NCBI GenBank assembly: GCA_030523305.1
Contig: JAUNIY010000006.1
Span: forward strand, 1 to 49,018
Direction of reading: 5' to 3'
DNA: 49,018 bases
DNA from: Eubacteriales bacterium
GTDB lineage: Bacteria > Bacillota > Clostridia > Oscillospirales > Butyricicoccaceae
Shown here in pieces: positions 24,845 through 32,626 of this stretch. A program made the translations under genes and the position numbers. Each line of letters opens with the position of its first letter. Within the stretch, counting starts at the first letter, position 1. Under the pieces are notes generated by a model. It was not told where the DNA came from, did no database searches, and saw nothing but the letters and a program-made list of their open reading frames with translations.

Positions 24845-25137
24845 TATGCAATCCCGGATACATGCTCAAAGAGGCTGAAATGGCAGCAAGCCGCAGCCGG
24901 AAATCTGGCTCATATGAAGAAGGATTCTGGATCGGCTGCATGCAGCTCTGGTTGTATGGCCATGCAGTACAATCTCATAGAGTTGTATGGAAAAAAGAAG
25001 CGCAGACGGGGATAGGATGCCGTTTGTGCACCTGTGATGGAACACAAAAAATGCACGCAAAAAAATGCGTGCGTGCACGTGCACAACATTGTGCAAAACG
25101 CTGCGGGCACGCGCCCGCATTTTGTTTAATATGCGAA
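24845..25137 (+). other. Intergenic region ybaK-GntR gene with hairpin cluster
   Basis: An open frame of 101 codons at 24862-25167 has no ribosome binding site and is not believed. The right part is packed with palindromes sharing GTGC/GCAC: hairpin 25053-25072, 12-bp palindrome GTGCACGTGCAC (25073-25084), GCACAA-CA-TTGTGC (25081-25094), then a terminator (25102-25127). The plus-strand terminator has no gene in front of it, so a small RNA may end here; no good promoter was found. Confidence 0.45.
25102..25127 (+). terminator. Orphan intrinsic terminator
   Basis: TGCGGGC-ACGC-GCCCGCA then TTTTGTTT, upstream of the GntR promoter; it would insulate that gene from upstream transcription. Confidence 0.65.
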
Positions 25138-25165
25138 TTTACATTTTTTTTAATTCTGGTATACT
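25138..25165 (+). promoter_or_regulatory. GntR gene promoter
   Basis: TTTACA (25138-25143), 16-bp spacer, TATACT (25160-25165). Confidence 0.6.
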
Positions 25166-25247
25166 GAATACAACAAAAGGAAAGAGCAGACAACCTGGAA
25201 AGAAAATCATACAACAACAAAAAGGAAGGTTGGACAACACAGAAAGA

Positions 25248-25259
25248 GGTCTATACGAC
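25248..25259. promoter_or_regulatory. Possible GntR/UTRA operator
   Basis: GGTCTATACGAC resembles half of the NagR/DasR-type site (GGTCTAGACC) and lies in the leader just before the ribosome binding site GGAGG (25261-25265). Weak evidence. Confidence 0.25.
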
Positions 25260-25273
25260 GGGAGGAATGGAAA

Positions 25274-25999
25274 ATGAAACGCATGTCGTCTTCGCTCAGG
25301 GCAAAAGAGGAATTTATGATGCTGTGCCGGGAGGGGATGTATCAGGCTGGTGAACGCCTGCCGTCGGAAACCAAGATGGCACAGCAGTTCGGCATCAGCC
25401 GAGAAACTTGGCGTGCATCGCTGGAGCTGCTCCGCAGGGAAGGCATCATCTATTCCAAACACGGCGTAGGGACCTTCCTGATGGAGGTATCCGCAAAAAA
25501 AGAAAATGACCTGACGCGCCTGTGCGCGGTCAGCGACATGATCCGCCAGGCCGGCATCGTAGAAGGCAGAAGCAGCTATACCACCGGCCTGACCATTCCC
25601 AGCCGGGATGTCGCATCTGCGCTTGGCGTCAAGCATGGCGTCAATGTGTTCTATGTGAACCGCACGCGGTATACCAAGAACGGTGAGCCGATCTGCTGCA
25701 GCATGCATTATATGCCGGTCTATCTGGCGGATGAGCTGGATCCCCAGCATATGCCGGATTCGTTGTTCTCATATTTTGAACGGCGGAAGGGCATTTTCGT
25801 CAGCCGTTCCTCGGCACACCTATTGATTCCGCAGGCGGGTGACCCGTTGGCAATGCAGCTGCGCGGCGACAGCGACATGCAGATTTTTGGCATAGAACAG
25901 CAGCATTTTGACTCACGCGGCAATCCGGTGCTCTATACCGTGGATTACCTGCGCAGTGAGGCGTTCCAATTCTCCATCACGCGCATCCGCGAAAAATAA
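25274..25999 (+). CDS. GntR family regulator with UTRA domain
   Basis: A 241-residue regulator of the HutC subfamily: N-terminal winged helix (ERLPSETKMAQQFGISRETW, about 27-46) and a C-terminal UTRA ligand domain from about 85 that likely binds a small molecule such as a sugar phosphate. GGAGG precedes the ATG at a good distance. No metabolic gene is next to it, so the regulon cannot be inferred from context. The recognition helix reads SRETWRASLELL, while most family members have SR.TVR.AL.L; the W for V is unusual. Confidence 0.9.
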   Translation: MKRMSSSLRAKEEFMMLCREGMYQAGERLPSETKMAQQFGISRETWRASLELLRREGIIYSKHGVGTFLMEVSAKKENDLTRLCAVSDMIRQAGIVEGRSSYTTGLTIPSRDVASALGVKHGVNVFYVNRTRYTKNGEPICCSMHYMPVYLADELDPQHMPDSLFSYFERRKGIFVSRSSAHLLIPQAGDPLAMQLRGDSDMQIFGIEQQHFDSRGNPVLYTVDYLRSEAFQFSITRIREK

Positions 26000-26039
26000 C
26001 ATACTCCAGATATCCCGATATCTCTTCGATCTCTCAATA

Positions 26040-26077
26040 GCCCTGCGCGACGTATGTTGCGCAGGGCGCTCTCTTTT
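26040..26077 (+). terminator. GntR gene terminator
   Basis: Perfect 9-bp stem GCCCTGCGC/GCGCAGGGC (26040-26048 with 26059-26067), then GCTCTCTTTT. Confidence 0.7.
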
Positions 26078-26083
26078 GCGGGA

Positions 26084-26129
26084 AAAGAAAAAAGCCGGAA
26101 AGCAGGGGGATGCCCTAGCTTCCGGCTTT
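26084..26129 (-). terminator. serA terminator
   Basis: On the minus strand, AAGCCGGAA paired with TTCCGGCTT (26120-26129 with 26091-26100) followed by a T-run (A-run at 26085-26090 on the plus strand). Confidence 0.75.
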
Positions 26130-26140
26130 GTATGATGCGA

Positions 26141-27307
26141 TTACTGGATGATACGGAACGAGATGACGCCCTCGACAGCCTTCAGCGCTGCGGTGATCTC
26201 GTCAGACAGCTTGTCGTTGGTTTCCATGATGGTGTATGCGACCTCGCCGCGCGGACGGCTGCCCATATTCTCGATGTTGATGCCGTTCTGGGACAACGTT
26301 GTGGACAGCGTTGCGATCAGGTTCGGCATATTGCGGTGCATGATGCAGATACGGATATCCGCTTCGCGCGGCACCTTCAGGTTCGGGAAGTTGACAGAAT
26401 TGCGGATGGTGCCCTTTTCCAGGTATTCCATCATTTCCTCGGCTGCCATCTTTGCGCAGTTGTCCTCGCTCTCCGGCGTGGAAGCGCCCAGATGCGGCAG
26501 GCACAGTGCATTTGGCTGCGCGAGCATGCGCTCGGAAGCGAAATCGCAGCAGTAGCATGCGATTTTACCCGATTCCAGGCCGTCGATGACAGCGTCCTCG
26601 TCGCACAGGCCGTCGCGCGCGAAGTTCAGGATGCGCACGCCGTCCTTCATCATAGCGATGCCCTCGCGGCTGACAATACCGCGGGTCGCGTCGATCAGCG
26701 GGACATGAACCGTGATGTAATCGGACTGGGTGAAAATATCGTTGATATCCGCGGTATACTGTACACCGCGCTGGATCTGCAGCGCGGCATTGACCGACAG
26801 ATATGGGTCATAGCCGATGACTTCCATACCCAGGGACATCGCTGCATTTGCCACACGCACGCCGATTGCACCCAAGCCGATGACGCCCAGCGTTTTGCCG
26901 GCAATTTCCGGGCCTGCAAAGTTGGACTTACCCTTTTCCGCCATCGCGCCGATCTTGTCGCCGTTGCCTGCCAGGGTTTTCACCCAGTTTGCACCGCCGA
27001 CAATGTTGCGGGAAGACAGCAGCAGGGCGCACAGAACCAGTTCCTTTACCGCATTGGCGTTTGCACCTGGCGTGTTGAACACGACAATGCCGTTTTCGGT
27101 ACATTTGTCCAGCGGGATGTTGTTGACGCCTGCGCCTGCGCGCGCGATACATTTGAGGCTCTTGGGAAAGTCCAGATCGTGCAGCTTGGCAGAGCGCACC
27201 ATGATGGCGTCGTAATCTTCAAAATCTTCCGAGCAGGTATAGGTTTCCGGCTCCAGCAGATCCAGACCTGCGTTGGAAATTTTATTGAACAGCTTTACCT
27301 GATACAT
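26141..27307 (-). CDS. serA: D-3-phosphoglycerate dehydrogenase SerA
   Basis: A 388-residue enzyme oxidising 3-phosphoglycerate, the first step of serine synthesis. Substrate-binding halves flank a Rossmann domain with GVIGLGAIG (GxGxxG at 144-149), catalytic Arg in RSAK/NFARDG, and the catalytic histidine in LPHLGAST. A C-terminal ACT domain (NMPNLIATLS onward) suggests feedback control by serine. Start at 27307 (MYQVKLFNKIS) follows GGGAG on the minus strand; an upstream in-frame ATG at 27349 crosses a hairpin and lacks a site. It lies 59 bases after serC, from which it is co-transcribed. Confidence 0.94.
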   Translation of the reverse strand: MYQVKLFNKISNAGLDLLEPETYTCSEDFEDYDAIMVRSAKLHDLDFPKSLKCIARAGAGVNNIPLDKCTENGIVVFNTPGANANAVKELVLCALLLSSRNIVGGANWVKTLAGNGDKIGAMAEKGKSNFAGPEIAGKTLGVIGLGAIGVRVANAAMSLGMEVIGYDPYLSVNAALQIQRGVQYTADINDIFTQSDYITVHVPLIDATRGIVSREGIAMMKDGVRILNFARDGLCDEDAVIDGLESGKIACYCCDFASERMLAQPNALCLPHLGASTPESEDNCAKMAAEEMMEYLEKGTIRNSVNFPNLKVPREADIRICIMHRNMPNLIATLSTTLSQNGINIENMGSRPRGEVAYTIMETNDKLSDEITAALKAVEGVISFRIIQ

Positions 27308-27333
27308 ATGTGTTCTCCCTTCCAAGGATACCG

Positions 27334-27351
27334 CCATGCCCGAGGGCATGG
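27334..27351. promoter_or_regulatory. Intercistronic hairpin serC-serA
   Basis: CCATGCCC/GGGCATGG (27334-27341 with 27344-27351) in the 59-base gap; possibly an RNA processing or stabilising element. Confidence 0.4.
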
Positions 27352-27366
27352 GATCCTGAAACTTGC

Positions 27367-28449
27367 TTAATTGTTCTTCTCAAACTTCTGCATGAAGTCG
27401 ATGAGGTACTCTACGCCCTCAACCGGCATTGCGTTGTAGATAGAAGCGCGCATACCACCCACCAGGCGGTGGCCCTTCAGGTTGGACATACCGGCTGCGA
27501 TGGATTCCTGGATGAATTTCTTGTCCAGGTCTTCGTTTCCGGTGCGGAAGGTGACGTTCATACGGGAACGGGAATCCTTCTGTGCCGCACCCTGGAACAG
27601 CTTAGAGGAATCCAGGTAGTCGTACAGCATGGAGCTGCGCGTATCGGCCAGCTTTGCCATAGCTTCTACGCCGCCCATCTGTTCTACCCACTCAACGACC
27701 AGCTTCATCATGTAGATGGAGTACGTCGGGGGCGTGTTGTACATGCTGTTCTTGCTGGCGGTCAGCGCGTAATCCAGCAGAACCGGCATGTTTTCGCGGT
27801 AATGGCCCATCAGGTCCTCGCGGATGATGACGACAGCCATGCCGGCCGGGCCCATGTTCTTCTGTGCGCCTGCGTAAATCAGGCCATATTTGGATATGTC
27901 CACCGGCTTAGACAAGATGTTGGACGACATGTCTGCTACCAGCGGGACATCGCCGGTTTCGGGGTCATAATGCCACTCGGTGCCAAAGATGGTGTTGTTG
28001 GCGCAGAAATAGAAGTAGTCTGCGGCCGGGTCGAGGGACAGCTGCTCCTGTGTTGGAATCCAGGTAAAGTTATCCGCTTCGGAGGTTGCAGCGATGCGGA
28101 TGTCGCCGAATTTCTTTGCTTCCTTCATCGCATTGCGTGCGAAGTTGCCGGTTACAGCGTAATCCGCTTTGCCGGTCACCATCAGGTTGAGCGGGATGGC
28201 AGAAAACTGCATGGTCGCGCCGCCCTGCATAAACAGGATCTTGTAGTTCTCCGGGATATGCATCACGCGGCGCAGCACGTCCTGCGCACCATTGATGATA
28301 TCATCGTAGTACTTGGATCGGTGGCTCATCTCCATGACGGACATGCCGGAGCCTTCGTAGTTGAGCATCTGCGCTGCGGCTTTTTCAAGAACCGGCAGCG
28401 GCATCATGGACGGACCTGCCGAAAAGTTAAAAATTCTTCCATCGGACAT
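27367..28449 (-). CDS. serC: Phosphoserine aminotransferase SerC
   Basis: A 360-residue class V aminotransferase converting 3-phosphohydroxypyruvate to phosphoserine. The N-terminal FNFSAGPSMMPLPVLEKA, the MSHRSK and LFMQGGATMQF motifs, and the PLP lysine K197 in YAGAQKNMGPAG are present. It is first in the serC-serA operon, preceded by a TTGACA promoter on the minus strand and a roughly 100-nt leader holding a small open frame. The phosphatase SerB is not in the window. Confidence 0.95.
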   Translation of the reverse strand: MSDGRIFNFSAGPSMMPLPVLEKAAAQMLNYEGSGMSVMEMSHRSKYYDDIINGAQDVLRRVMHIPENYKILFMQGGATMQFSAIPLNLMVTGKADYAVTGNFARNAMKEAKKFGDIRIAATSEADNFTWIPTQEQLSLDPAADYFYFCANNTIFGTEWHYDPETGDVPLVADMSSNILSKPVDISKYGLIYAGAQKNMGPAGMAVVIIREDLMGHYRENMPVLLDYALTASKNSMYNTPPTYSIYMMKLVVEWVEQMGGVEAMAKLADTRSSMLYDYLDSSKLFQGAAQKDSRSRMNVTFRTGNEDLDKKFIQESIAAGMSNLKGHRLVGGMRASIYNAMPVEGVEYLIDFMQKFEKNN

Positions 28450-28467
28450 GAGAATGGTACCTGCCTT

Positions 28468-28515
28468 TCAAAGTATGCGGGGGAATCTGCGTCCGTGCAG
28501 CCTTCCTCTTATCAT
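28468..28515 (-). other. Possible 15-codon leader ORF upstream of serC
   Basis: ATG at 28515 (minus strand) with AGGAG ten bases before it, 15 sense codons and a TGA 18 bases before serC. The peptide MIRGRLHGRRFPRIL has five Arg and no Ser, so serine attenuation is not suggested. Coding status unproven. Confidence 0.25.
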
Positions 28516-28550
28516 AAGTTTACATCTCCTATAAGATGTGTTACGTCCTT

Positions 28551-28580
28551 ATTAAATCGCATTTTGGCCGACATTGTCAA
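28551..28580 (-). promoter_or_regulatory. serC-serA promoter
   Basis: On the minus strand perfect TTGACA (28575-28580), 18-bp spacer, TTTAAT (28551-28556). A small hairpin ACATCT/AGATGT follows in the leader. Confidence 0.6.
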
Positions 28581-28745
28581 GATGCTCCGGGCGTTTTCAT
28601 CCGTCTGCTGTAATTTGCAGGGCAGTTCAAAAAATTTTTGGTGATTTTGCAAGGATGTGCAGCGGAACTTGCAAATGAAAGCAGATTTCCGTCAATATGC
28701 ACCCTGCGGGCCGCGGCAAGCGGCGGAAAAACAGTCGATTGCACC

Positions 28746-28774
28746 TTGTACCGGGCGGAAAAAAGGCATATAAT
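28746..28774 (+). promoter_or_regulatory. FemAB-alr operon promoter P1
   Basis: TTGTAC (28746-28751), 17-bp spacer, perfect TATAAT (28769-28774). The -10 element lies inside the inverted repeat GGCATAT-N9-ATATGCC (28765-28787). Confidence 0.6.
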
Positions 28775-28797
28775 AAAAAAATATGCCGGAGCATACG

Positions 28798-28826
28798 TGG
28801 ACGAGAGGATTGCCCGGTGTTATAAT
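28798..28826 (+). promoter_or_regulatory. FemAB-alr operon promoter P2
   Basis: TGGACG (28798-28803), 17-bp spacer, perfect TATAAT (28821-28826), 52 bp downstream of P1. Confidence 0.6.
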
Positions 28827-28900
28827 ATGGGCATAGATCAACAGCGAAATAGCGCGATACCAGATACCATATCTGTTCCAATGCAACCAGGAGGATAGAC

Positions 28901-30130
28901 ATGTTTGAATTTGTAAATGACAAGACGCTGGCCGAATACGAGGCGTTTAACGCCGGACATCCATACGGCCATTTTGCGCAGTCCAAAAAATGGGCGAACC
29001 TGAAAGACAACTGGAAGTGGGAGGCCGTCATTGTACGTGGAGATGACGGAAAGATCTGCGGCTCCCTGGCGGTGCTCATTCGCAACCTGCCGCATTTGCC
29101 GTGGACCCTGATGTACGGCTGCCGCGGCCCGGTCTGTGATCCGCATGACCGCAACACCATGGAGCAGCTGATTGCAGGCGCGCGTCAGCTGGCAAAAAAG
29201 TACCATTCCTATGTGCTGAAGATCGATCCGGACGTTTCGATTGAGGACAAGGAATTTATTGCGGAGCTGGAGCACCTAGGGTTCCGCAACGCGACCGGCG
29301 ACGGCAAGAACTTTGAGGGCATCCAGCCGAATTTCGTCTTCCGTCTGGATGTTTCTGAGATGCACAGCAAGAAAATCTTTACCGCAGAGCCGGGCGAGGC
29401 GTTTGATATCACGGTGGACGATACGCAGGGCGAGGACGCCATCATGCATTTCAAGACCGATACGCGGACCAAGGTGCGCAAGGCGATCAAGCGCGGCGTC
29501 AAAATCAAGCTGGTCGGCAAGGAAATGATGCCGTTCTTTGCAAAGATGATGATGGAAACCGGCCTGCGCGACGGCTTTGTCACCCGTCCGGCAAGCTATT
29601 TTAACAAGATGCTGGACGCGATGGGCGAAAACGCCCGCCTGTACATGGCGTTCTATGAGGACAAGCCGATTGCGGGCACGCTTGCCATTTATTATGGCGA
29701 CAAGGTGTGGTATCTGTACGGCGCGTCGGCAAACGGCACCAAGGAGTTTGATGTGCGCAAGCTGATGCCGAACTACCTGCTGCAGTGGATGATGATCCAG
29801 TGGTCGCTGGAGAAAAAATGCCGCATCTATGACTTCCGCGGCGTGTCCGGCGACTTGACGCCGGATAATCCGTTGTACGGCCTGTACCGCTTCAAAAAGG
29901 ACTTTAACGGCGACCTCGTGCAGTTTGTCGGCGAATATGATCTGGTATTTAACAAGCCGGTGTATTTTGCCGTGGTACATGGACAGAATACTTACCGTAA
30001 TTTGCGCCGCAAGCGGTTCCTCAAGAAAAACGCCGCGCTGGATACTTCCAAGCCGAAGAACCTGACCGGCGACCACCGCGGTGAGCAGCAGGCGGCCAAG
30101 ACCGACGCGAAGCCGGAACAAAAGAAGTAA
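28901..30130 (+). CDS. FemAB-like peptidoglycan branch peptidyltransferase
   Basis: A 409-residue FemX/FemAB protein, a tRNA-dependent ligase that adds amino acids to the peptidoglycan stem or cross-bridge. Two GNAT-like lobes are seen: FAQSKKWANLK and YGCRGPVCD in the first; KVRKAIKRG, FYEDKPIAGTLAIYYGDKVWYLYGASA (split over residues 250-280) and YDFRGVSGDL in the second. The C-terminus ends in a short charged tail rich in K, Q and E. AGGAGGA precedes the ATG. The alanine racemase gene is 14 bases downstream, supporting a cell-wall role. The amino acid added cannot be read from sequence. Confidence 0.9.
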   Translation: MFEFVNDKTLAEYEAFNAGHPYGHFAQSKKWANLKDNWKWEAVIVRGDDGKICGSLAVLIRNLPHLPWTLMYGCRGPVCDPHDRNTMEQLIAGARQLAKKYHSYVLKIDPDVSIEDKEFIAELEHLGFRNATGDGKNFEGIQPNFVFRLDVSEMHSKKIFTAEPGEAFDITVDDTQGEDAIMHFKTDTRTKVRKAIKRGVKIKLVGKEMMPFFAKMMMETGLRDGFVTRPASYFNKMLDAMGENARLYMAFYEDKPIAGTLAIYYGDKVWYLYGASANGTKEFDVRKLMPNYLLQWMMIQWSLEKKCRIYDFRGVSGDLTPDNPLYGLYRFKKDFNGDLVQFVGEYDLVFNKPVYFAVVHGQNTYRNLRRKRFLKKNAALDTSKPKNLTGDHRGEQQAAKTDAKPEQKK

Positions 30131-30144
30131 AGGATGCGAGCGGG

Positions 30145-31236
30145 ATGAAGAAGTTCGTCGTAGAAAGAGACAAGCTGGCGGCCAATTCCCGCCGGATCCA
30201 GCAAAAGGCCGGCGTGCCGGTGATCGCCGTGCTCAAAGCGGACGGCTATGGCTTTGGCATGGCGCAGATGGCGGAGGTTTTGCGCGAAACCGGTATCCGT
30301 ATGTTTGCCGTTACCGAGCCGGGCGACGCGACAAAGCTGCGCGAGCTGGGATACACCGAGGAGGATATTCTGGTCATGCGCTCAACCGCGATGGCGGACG
30401 AAGCATATGAGATTGTGCAGGCGGGGGCGATTGCCACCGTCGGCTCGCCGGAGGCGGCGTATTGCCTGAATGAAGTGGCCAAGGGCTGCGGCGTGCAGGC
30501 GCGCGCGCATGTCAAAATCGATACGGGCATGGGGCGGTATGGCTTCCTTGCCGATCAATATGAAGAAATCAAACGGGTATATCAGGAATGCGAAGGCATT
30601 GCTGTGACCGGTATCTATACGCATTTCCATTCTGCGTTTGCCAACGAGGCGGCGACGCGCGCGCAGTACAAGCAGCTGTGTGCGATTGTCGATCGCCTGC
30701 GGGTGGACGGCATCGACTGCGGCATGCGCCATGCAGCCAATTCGTCCGGCGTCTTCTGTTATGACGATATGATGCTGGACGCTGTGCGCGTAGGCTCTGC
30801 CTTTACCGGGCGCATGGCGGCAAAGGGCGCGACCGGGCTGTCCCGCATCGGGTATCTGGAAAGCCGCGTCATTGAGCTGCGCACCGTCCCGAAGGGGCAT
30901 ACCTTCGGTTATGGTGCGGGCTATGTGGCGAAGGATGCAACCCGTGTGGCTGTGGTGCCGGTCGGCTATACCGACGGCTTTTCGGTTGAAAAAAAGAAGG
31001 ATTTGTACCGCTCCCGCGACGTGCTGCGGTATATCCTCGCTGAAATCAAAAATGGCCGGGGCAGAGGCAATATTTACATCACCATCAACGGGCAGCGCGC
31101 CCGCGTCATGGGGCATGTTGGCTTGTGCCATGTGTCGTGCGACGTAACCGGGCTGGATGTACACAATGGGGATACGGCGATTCTGGACGTCAATCCGCTG
31201 TACCTCAGCCCGCTGGTACCAAAGGAATATGTCTGA
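30145..31236 (+). CDS. alr: Alanine racemase
   Basis: A 363-residue fold-type III PLP enzyme making D-alanine for peptidoglycan. The PLP lysine is K31 in AVLKADGYGFG; VKIDTGMGRYGF and the catalytic tyrosine region TFGYGAGYVAKDATRVAVV plus PVGYTDGF are present. The C-terminal domain is on the short side for the family and lacks the usual LPxRV.R closing motif, so substrate range could differ from classical Alr. It is co-transcribed with FemAB and overlaps the next gene by 8 bases. Confidence 0.88.
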   Translation: MKKFVVERDKLAANSRRIQQKAGVPVIAVLKADGYGFGMAQMAEVLRETGIRMFAVTEPGDATKLRELGYTEEDILVMRSTAMADEAYEIVQAGAIATVGSPEAAYCLNEVAKGCGVQARAHVKIDTGMGRYGFLADQYEEIKRVYQECEGIAVTGIYTHFHSAFANEAATRAQYKQLCAIVDRLRVDGIDCGMRHAANSSGVFCYDDMMLDAVRVGSAFTGRMAAKGATGLSRIGYLESRVIELRTVPKGHTFGYGAGYVAKDATRVAVVPVGYTDGFSVEKKKDLYRSRDVLRYILAEIKNGRGRGNIYITINGQRARVMGHVGLCHVSCDVTGLDVHNGDTAILDVNPLYLSPLVPKEYV

Positions 31237-32626
31237 AGCAAGCTTATATCAGGCATTGAAGAGACAGGCGGCCCAAAAAGCCGCCCGTTTTCATATGCCG
31301 GGGCACAAAGGGCGCCCCATCCTGCCGGAGCTGAACCATCCGTTTATCATCGATTATACCGAGATTGCAGGAACCGGAAACTTGTATGCCGGGGACGAGC
31401 CGATTTTATCTGCGGAGCGCGCAGCGGCGCGCTATTACGGCGCGCACGACTGCCTGTTTCTGACCGGAGGCTCGACGCAGGCGTTACAGACGGCGATTGC
31501 GGCGGCGGTTCCGGCGGGCGGCATGTTGGTGGTTGACCGCAATTGCCACAAAGCGGCAGCCCATGCGATGGCGTTGCTGGATTTGACGCCGGTGTTTGTC
31601 GTGCCGGAGCCGCTGGATGAAACCGGCTTGCCGGGATTGCTCGCGCCGCAGGCGGTGGAACGCGCATTACAGCGCACGCCGCAGGCGGCAGCTGTGCTCG
31701 TTACCAGCCCGAATTATTACGGTGTCATGCAGGATATCCCGGCGTTGGCGGCGGTTTGCCATGCGCATGGCGTACCGTTGCTGGTGGATGCCGCGCACGG
31801 CGCGCATCTCAAGGCTGCGGGGCGACGCTCCCCCATTGAGGAAGGGGCGGATCTTGCGGCGGTCAGCACGCACAAGACACTGCCTGCGCTCGGGCAGAGC
31901 GCGCTGCTGCTGTCTTCGGGGCGCATCCCGTTTGACACTTTGCTGGAAACTGCGCCGCTGTTTGGAACATCCAGTCCGTCGTATGTCCTGCTGGCGTCCA
32001 TCGACCTGGCACGGGCATGGTTGGAAGGGAAAGGCGCGCAGGCGTATGCGGCGTGCGCGCGGCGCGTGGCGGCACTGCGGCGGGAAATCGGCCGTGAAAC
32101 GGTATTTTCCGCCTTGCAGGAGGGCGAGACGACGCTGGATCCGTGTCGGCTGACCATTTGCTGCCGCGGGACCAATGTCACCGGGCACAGGCTGAGCGAC
32201 ATCCTGCACACGCAGTTTGGCGTCGATGCAGAGATGGCGGATCACGACCATGTGGTGTTCATCTGCACAGGGGCGGACACCGAACGCGATTACAGCCGCC
32301 TCATGGGCGCGCTGCGCCATGAGCAGTTTATCCGCAGGGCGGTGGAAGCAAAGCCGCTGCGCCCGTTCCCGAAGCCGGAGCGCGTGTGCTCGGTGCGCGC
32401 GGCGTGGTTTGGCAAACGAAAGCGCGTTCCGCTGTCGCAGGCGGCGGGGGAAATCTGTGCGCGTCCGGTTACGCCATATCCGCCCGGCGTACCGCTTTTG
32501 TATCCTGGGGAGAAGATCCGGCAAGTTCACATTGAATTTCTGCGGGACGGATGGTATACTGAACATAACCCCATCGATGTGATGGAACAGATTCCGGGGA
32601 AAGGCGGAACGATGGATGACATTTGA
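31229..32626 (+). CDS. Orn/Lys/Arg decarboxylase-like PLP enzyme (YaaO type)
   Basis: A 465-residue fold-type I PLP enzyme with RFHMPGHKGRP near the N-terminus, EIAGTGNLYAGDEP, FLTGGSTQALQTAI, VDAAHGAHL and the PLP lysine in STHKTLPALGQSA. These are hallmarks of the Orn/Lys/Arg decarboxylase family of the Bacillus YaaO/SpeA type. Substrate is not certain; arginine or lysine is most likely for this branch. The ATG at 31229 overlaps the alr stop and has AAAGGA only two bases away, so initiation probably depends on coupling. It is next to holB and ricT, as yaaO is in Bacillus, but tmk, yaaQ and yaaR are missing. Confidence 0.85.
   Translation: MSEASLYQALKRQAAQKAARFHMPGHKGRPILPELNHPFIIDYTEIAGTGNLYAGDEPILSAERAAARYYGAHDCLFLTGGSTQALQTAIAAAVPAGGMLVVDRNCHKAAAHAMALLDLTPVFVVPEPLDETGLPGLLAPQAVERALQRTPQAAAVLVTSPNYYGVMQDIPALAAVCHAHGVPLLVDAAHGAHLKAAGRRSPIEEGADLAAVSTHKTLPALGQSALLLSSGRIPFDTLLETAPLFGTSSPSYVLLASIDLARAWLEGKGAQAYAACARRVAALRREIGRETVFSALQEGETTLDPCRLTICCRGTNVTGHRLSDILHTQFGVDAEMADHDHVVFICTGADTERDYSRLMGALRHEQFIRRAVEAKPLRPFPKPERVCSVRAAWFGKRKRVPLSQAAGEICARPVTPYPPGVPLLYPGEKIRQVHIEFLRDGWYTEHNPIDVMEQIPGKGGTMDDI

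Larger units (their letters stand above)
28450..28900. other. Divergent intergenic region serC / FemAB
   Basis: Holds the serC promoter and leader on the minus strand (28450-28580), nothing recognisable at 28581-28745, and two tandem plus-strand promoters (28746-28826) with an inverted repeat. Confidence 0.6.

Noticed and set aside
24862-25167. 101-codon plus-strand open frame between ybaK and the GntR gene
   Set aside because: No ribosome binding site, odd composition (Cys/Arg/His), and it runs through several hairpins and the terminator.
28450-28580. T-box riboswitch upstream of serC
   Set aside because: The leader is only about 100 nt, with no T-box sequence (TGGnACCGCG-like) or specifier stem.
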